Shown here in pieces: positions 32,752 through 36,421 of a stretch of 36,421 nt of DNA. The stretch is from Clostridia bacterium. GTDB taxonomy: Bacteria; Bacillota; Clostridia; Christensenellales; Borkfalkiaceae. The DNA lies in NCBI GenBank assembly GCA_900767495.1, contig CAAFZH010000052.1, positions 1-36,421 of the forward strand, in the 5' to 3' direction. The position numbers and the translations under genes are program-made. The notes below the pieces were generated by a model, which ran no database searches, was not told where the DNA came from, and worked only from the letters and a program-made list of their open reading frames with translations. Position 1 is the stretch's first letter, and the number at the start of each line of letters is the position of its first letter.

Positions 32752-32760
32752 TGGTAAAAT
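32752..32760 (+). promoter_or_regulatory. Possible extended -10 promoter for the SDR operon
   Basis: TGGTAAAAT fits an extended -10 (TGn plus TAAAAT). No clear -35 is present, which would fit dependence on an activator such as the divergent LysR protein. The predicted start falls near the GGAGG at 32767, leaving a very short leader. Confidence 0.4.
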
Positions 32761-32779
32761 GTACCCGGAGGAAATTTAT

Positions 32780-33484
32780 ATGCAAAAAATAGTTCTTATA
32801 ACGGGCGCGACGAGCGGTTACGGACTTGCCGCCGCCAAAAAGTTCAAAGCGGAAGGGTACACGGTGCTTATCGCCTCACGCAACGCCGAAAAAGTGGAAA
32901 AGGTCGTAAAGGAAAACGGTTTCGATAAAGGCTACGCGCTTGACGTAACCGACTATTCCGGTTGGGAAAAGGTTCGTAAAGAGGTCGCCCGCGACTACGG
33001 CAGGGTAGACGTGCTGGTAAACAACGCGGGCGGCGGAGTTAAAATCGCGCCCGTTACCGAGCAGACAAAAGATAATATCGACGAGGCGATTTTGCTCAAC
33101 TTAAACGGCACTATATACGGCAGTAAGATTTTCGGCGAGGTTATGAAAGCGCAGAAAAGCGGAATAATAATAAATATTTCGTCGGTATGCGCAAGGCATT
33201 GCTGGCAGGGTTGGTCGGTTTACGCGGCGGCAAAGGCGGGCGTTTTAAACTTTACCAAGGGGTTTTACGTGGAGATGCGCCCCTACGGCGTCAGGGCAAC
33301 CTGCGTTATTCCCGCGGCGGCAAGCACGGGGTTTCAGCGCGGAGCGGGCATCGCCGAGGAAAATCAATCGCTTAAAACGAGCGATATAGCAAACGCCGTT
33401 TATTTTGCGGCTTCGCAACCCGACGGCGCGGTGGTGGAAGAGATTACCGTTTGGGGAACTACGCAGGCGGTAGAACCGCTATAA
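32780..33484 (+). CDS. Short-chain dehydrogenase/reductase (SDR)
   Basis: The 234-residue Rossmann-fold protein has T8-G-A-T-S-G-Y-G15 for cofactor binding, NNAG near residue 81, ISS and Y148-A-A-A-K152 as the catalytic pair. These are all hallmarks of classical SDRs acting on sugars, alcohols or steroids. The start at 32780 is chosen for GGAGGAAA at 32767-32774; in-frame ATGs at 32732 and 32759 lie at or upstream of the candidate promoter. It is cytoplasmic, divergent from LysR and followed 7 bases later by an AraC-type regulator. The substrate is unknown, and a role in interconverting the released sugar or polyol is inference. Confidence 0.92.
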   Translation: MQKIVLITGATSGYGLAAAKKFKAEGYTVLIASRNAEKVEKVVKENGFDKGYALDVTDYSGWEKVRKEVARDYGRVDVLVNNAGGGVKIAPVTEQTKDNIDEAILLNLNGTIYGSKIFGEVMKAQKSGIIINISSVCARHCWQGWSVYAAAKAGVLNFTKGFYVEMRPYGVRATCVIPAAASTGFQRGAGIAEENQSLKTSDIANAVYFAASQPDGAVVEEITVWGTTQAVEPL

Positions 33485-33491
33485 GGCGATT

Positions 33492-34292
33492 ATGTACGAT
33501 TTCAATAATTTAATCGACGATTTGGAAGAGGGACTTTTCTGCGAGATAGACTATCCCGCGCTTGCAAGAAAATGCGGCGTTTCGCTGTACGAATTCAGGC
33601 GGATTTTCTCGTTTATAGCCAAAGTCCCTATAGGCGAGTACGTGCGCAAACGCAGGCTTTCGCTTGCGGCGGTAAAACTCAAAAACGGCGAAACCGTAAC
33701 CGAGGTCGCAAACGAGTGCGGCTACGATTCGCCGTCGGCTTTTACGCGCGCATTCAAGGATTTTCACGGCATAACCCCCGGCGACGTGCTGGGCGGCAAC
33801 CGCAATTTCAGGGCGTTTACGCGCTTAAACGCCGAAATAATAACGGGCGGCGCGTTTGATATTCCTTACGAGATTTTCGGTAAAGACAGTTTCGTCGTAA
33901 GCGGAATAAACGGCGTTTCCGATATGGACGATAAGCAGTGTTGCGAAAACGTATGGAATAAGTTTTATTCTTCGCCCGTTGCCGAAAAAATAACCGACCC
34001 GAGCCGAATTTTCGCCGTTTATCAAGGCGATAAAAACGGCGTTAATTGTCTTATAGGCACGGATAACGATAAATTTGACGATAAAATCACCGTTAAAAAA
34101 AGCGAGTGGGCAAAGTTTAAATTAAACCGTACCGACGACGAATTCGTGGATAAATTTTACCGCGACGCGTTGCGCGGTTGGCTTGTGTCCACGGGGCTAA
34201 AGCGCAACGAGGAGTTGCCAAACGTCGAGGTTTTCCCCTGCGATATGACTCGCGAAGGGTTTGAATGGGAGATATGGATTCCGATAAAATGA
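33492..34292 (+). CDS. AraC-family regulator with GyrI-like effector domain
   Basis: The 266-residue protein has the reverse domain order to the first AraC gene. The double HTH is at the N-terminus (about 15-100, with CGVSLYEFRRIFSF and ECGYDSPSAFTRAFKDFHGI). A GyrI/Rob-like small-molecule-binding domain occupies about 110-265, ending EVFPCDMTREGFEWEIWIPI. This SOX/Rob-like arrangement often senses small amphipathic or metabolite ligands. It lies in the SDR-FAD operon, with AAGG 8 bases before the ATG, and its stop overlaps the next start as ATGA. Whether it regulates its own operon or others cannot be seen. Confidence 0.9.
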   Translation: MYDFNNLIDDLEEGLFCEIDYPALARKCGVSLYEFRRIFSFIAKVPIGEYVRKRRLSLAAVKLKNGETVTEVANECGYDSPSAFTRAFKDFHGITPGDVLGGNRNFRAFTRLNAEIITGGAFDIPYEIFGKDSFVVSGINGVSDMDDKQCCENVWNKFYSSPVAEKITDPSRIFAVYQGDKNGVNCLIGTDNDKFDDKITVKKSEWAKFKLNRTDDEFVDKFYRDALRGWLVSTGLKRNEELPNVEVFPCDMTREGFEWEIWIPIK

Positions 34293-36202
34293 ACGAGATT
34301 TTTATAGAGGCGGAAAGTTTCGCTTTTAAAGGCGGTTGGGCGACCGATTCGCAGTCATACGAAACGCTCGGTTCGGCGTACCTTATGGCTCACGGACTCG
34401 GCAAACCCGTCGCCGACGCTACAACTACGATAAAGGCGGATAACGCGGGCGAATATTTCGTATGGGCGCGCACCCGCGACTGGACTGCGGCGTGGGATAA
34501 ATCCGCTAAGGCGGGCAGGTTCAAAGTCGGCGTTGACGGAGTTTTACTCCGGAACGAAACGGGCGTAGGCGGCGAAGAGTGGGCGTGGGAGTTTGCGGGT
34601 AAAATCGCACTAGAAAAAGGCGTTCACGAATTGCGCCTGCACGACCTTACGGGGTTCGACGGGCGGTGCGACTGTCTGTATTTAACTACCGATAATCGCT
34701 CTCCCGACCGACTTTACGATAATATCGCGGCTATGCGCGAAAAATTCGCGCCGCCCGTAAAAGTCGTTGACGAGAAGTACGACCTTATAGTGGTCGGCGG
34801 CGGTATAGCGGGGATCTGCCTTGCGTATTCGGCGATGAAAAGCGGAGTTAAAACTCTGCTTTTGCACGACAGACCTATGCTCGGCGGCTGTAACAGTACG
34901 GAAGTCCGCGTGTGTATGGGCGGTATGCGAAACCTGCCCCCTTACGAGCAGATAGGTAACGTAGTGCGCGCGATAGAACCGCTTTTCGGCTCGTCCGAAC
35001 GCTACGACGCAAGGTTTTACGAGGACGACAGAAAATTAAATCTTTTTACCGAAATAAACGGCGAAAAGTATATAAAACTCAATCAACGGGTAACGGGTAT
35101 AGAGAAAGACGGCGACAGGATAACCGCCGTTAAAAGCGTTAATATTCCGACGGGCGAAAGATTCGTTTACACCGCTACGCTTTTCGCCGATTGCAGCGGC
35201 GACGCCGTTCTGGCGCGGCTCGGCGGCGCGGAAGTCTTTTACGGACGAGAGGCGCAGAGTAAATACGACGAATCGCTCGCACCCGAAACGGCGCAGAAAC
35301 TCGTAATGGGTCATTCCCTGCGGTGGTACAGCGAAAAAACTCAAACCGAAAGTTCTTTCCCCGATATAAGTTGGGGGTTTGATTTCGACGAAAATTCCTA
35401 TATGAATTGCACCGCGGGCGATTGGGAGCAGGAAACCGGTTTTACCCGCGATATGGTTAGAGATATAGAGTATATCCGCGACTATGGTCTGCGCGCGATA
35501 TATTCCAACTGGGCATATCAAAAGAACCGTTGCAAAGATAAGGAAAGGTTCATAAATTACGAGTTGAGATGGATTTCGCCCGTGGGCGGCAAGCGCGAAA
35601 GTTACCGCGTGAAGGGCGATCTGGTGCTTAATCAGAACGATATAGAAAATCGCGTTTTATATCCCGACGGCACGGCTTGCCTTACCTGGAGCATAGATAT
35701 ACATTATCCCGAGCCGACCAACGCGGAAAAGTTCGGCGAGGCGTTCCGCTCGTGCGCATATCACAGGGGCATAGGCAAACCGTACCCCGTGCCGTACAGA
35801 TGTTTGTATTCGGCGGATATTTCCAACTTGTTTTTAGGCGGAAGAATTATAAGTTTAAGTCGGATAGCGTTTTCCTCGGCGAGGGTCATGCGTACTTTGG
35901 GGCAACTCGGCGAGGTCGCCGGCATTGCCGCAGGCGTATGCGTGAAAAATAACTGCACCCCGCGCGAGGTCTATACCGAGTTTTGGGACGAAACGCGCGC
36001 TCTTTTAACCGCGGGCGTGCAAGTCCCCGCGTCGTTTAACGGCGGAATAAACTCCCGCGAATCGTATCATTTTAAAGATTTGGGTTGGATTACTTTTGCC
36101 GACGGCGACGAGATAAAGAAAGATATACTTGACTTTCCCGAAAGACGCGACGAGTATGAATCCCGTATTAAAAAACTCGGAGTTAAAATGAAAAACAGAT
36201 AA
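34289..36202 (+). CDS. FAD-dependent oxidoreductase with N-terminal carbohydrate-binding-like domain
   Basis: The 637-residue protein opens with a beta-sandwich of about 150 residues (IFIEAESFAFKGGW, GEYFVWARTRDW, HELRLHDLTGF) resembling galactose-binding-like modules. A Rossmann FAD domain follows, with LIVVGGGIAGICLAYSAMKS near 170, then MLGGCNSTEVRV, and a C-terminal FAD-closing stretch with FLGGRIISLSRIAFSSARVM. This is the FAD_oxidored type often found in glycan loci, though its reactions are largely unassigned. The start at 34289 gives an ATGA overlap with the AraC gene. ATG 34265, with AAGGG upstream, is a plausible alternative adding 8 residues. There is no signal peptide, so it probably oxidises a free or bound sugar in the cytoplasm. 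Confidence 0.87.
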   Translation: MNEIFIEAESFAFKGGWATDSQSYETLGSAYLMAHGLGKPVADATTTIKADNAGEYFVWARTRDWTAAWDKSAKAGRFKVGVDGVLLRNETGVGGEEWAWEFAGKIALEKGVHELRLHDLTGFDGRCDCLYLTTDNRSPDRLYDNIAAMREKFAPPVKVVDEKYDLIVVGGGIAGICLAYSAMKSGVKTLLLHDRPMLGGCNSTEVRVCMGGMRNLPPYEQIGNVVRAIEPLFGSSERYDARFYEDDRKLNLFTEINGEKYIKLNQRVTGIEKDGDRITAVKSVNIPTGERFVYTATLFADCSGDAVLARLGGAEVFYGREAQSKYDESLAPETAQKLVMGHSLRWYSEKTQTESSFPDISWGFDFDENSYMNCTAGDWEQETGFTRDMVRDIEYIRDYGLRAIYSNWAYQKNRCKDKERFINYELRWISPVGGKRESYRVKGDLVLNQNDIENRVLYPDGTACLTWSIDIHYPEPTNAEKFGEAFRSCAYHRGIGKPYPVPYRCLYSADISNLFLGGRIISLSRIAFSSARVMRTLGQLGEVAGIAAGVCVKNNCTPREVYTEFWDETRALLTAGVQVPASFNGGINSRESYHFKDLGWITFADGDEIKKDILDFPERRDEYESRIKKLGVKMKNR

Positions 36203-36211
36203 AAAACCTTG

Positions 36212-36244
36212 CGCCGTATCGAGCATACTACTCGATACGGCGCA
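36212..36244. terminator. Hairpin after the FAD oxidoreductase
   Basis: GCGCCGTATCGAG (36212-36224) and CTCGATACGGCGC (36232-36244) form a perfect 13-base stem with a 7-base loop. The + strand continues ATTGTCATTG without a T-run, while the - strand has six T four bases beyond the stem. It would therefore terminate best any leftward transcript entering from the right, and only weakly the rightward one. Confidence 0.55.
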
Positions 36245-36421
36245 TTGTCATTGTGCGGTAGCGTAGCGATCCCCCTGAACAACCGACAAAGCAATAATAT
36301 AGTGGTGTCAGTTGCGATTGCGCCTTTAAAAAAGGCGCAGCGAAAATCCGAAGGGGGACAACTGTTTCCCGAGTCCGTTTTCCCCCTTCGGGCAACCCCT
36401 TTTCCGAAAACTCCTCAAAAA
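36245..36421. repeat. Hairpin-rich intergenic repeat at the window end
   Basis: No coding signal is seen in these bases. GTCATTGTGCGGTAGCGTAG near 36245-36270 resembles the widespread class of short intergenic repeats built on a TCATTGCGAG-AGCGTAGCGA pattern. Two hairpins follow: TGCGCCTTT (36319-36327) with AAAGGCGCA (36331-36339), and CCGAAGGGGGA (36348-36358) with TCCCCCTTCGG (36381-36391). The window stops within this stretch. Copy number cannot be checked here. Confidence 0.45.

Noticed and set aside
1..36421. CRISPR array, tRNA, rRNA or phage genes
   Set aside because: No regularly spaced repeats, no tRNA cloverleaf sequence and no phage or conjugation gene was recognised on either strand.

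Overview
The window looks like a moderate-GC Gram-positive chromosome segment. I infer Bacillota/Clostridia, probably an uncultured gut or animal-associated lineage, from the AGGAGG-type ribosome binding sites, sigma-A-type promoters, many lipobox-bearing surface lipoproteins, an ABC sugar importer encoded without its own ATPase, and AraC/LysR regulators. No rRNA, tRNA or CRISPR array was recognised. Both ends are repetitive: a 282-base element with 26-base perfect terminal inverted repeats on the left, and a hairpin-rich intergenic repeat on the right. The window may therefore be an assembly contig broken at repeats.

Layout. Positions 1-507 hold the inverted-repeat element, a truncated gene tail and a good promoter for a PhnP-like metallo-hydrolase (508-1335). 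A bidirectional terminator separates this from a leftward AraC-family regulator (1384-2262). Divergent from the regulator, a clear promoter (2453-2481) starts a run of sixteen rightward genes to 29745. In order they are: three large module-built lipoproteins, a Gfo/Idh/MocA oxidoreductase, a sugar-binding lipoprotein, two ABC permeases, a secreted Ig/lectin-like protein, a DUF4838 lipoprotein, a GH36-type alpha-galactosidase-like enzyme, a GH94-type phosphorylase, two paralogous surface glycerophosphodiester phosphodiesterases (GDPD), a GH109-like NAD-dependent glycosidase/oxidoreductase and an SGNH hydrolase. A strong leftward terminator then ends an opposing operon of LysR regulator, cytoplasmic GDPD and GH37 (trehalase-like) hydrolase. 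Divergent from LysR is a rightward set of SDR dehydrogenase, AraC/GyrI-type regulator and an FAD-dependent oxidoreductase with a carbohydrate-binding-like front domain.

How it may work. The region reads as a Gram-positive polysaccharide-utilisation locus. Anchored proteins capture a glycan at the surface, DUF4838 and the two exported GDPDs trim it, the importer carries oligosaccharides inside, and the cytoplasmic GH36, GH94, GH109-like, GH37-like, SGNH and redox enzymes finish breakdown. Three GDPDs with identical catalytic-residue spacing, two of them exported, suggest the substrate carries glycerophosphate or another phosphodiester-linked group. Examples would be a teichoic-acid-like polymer, a glycerophosphorylated capsule or a phosphoglycerol-substituted glucan. 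That substrate is inference.

The most novel-looking element is a module of about 150-175 residues found five times across the three adjacent lipoproteins. It has a [V/M]xDFE-like start, usually an EWS[Y/H]DGxYS motif, a GWYGF-type motif and a YFDxxxF-type end. I do not recognise it as a named family.
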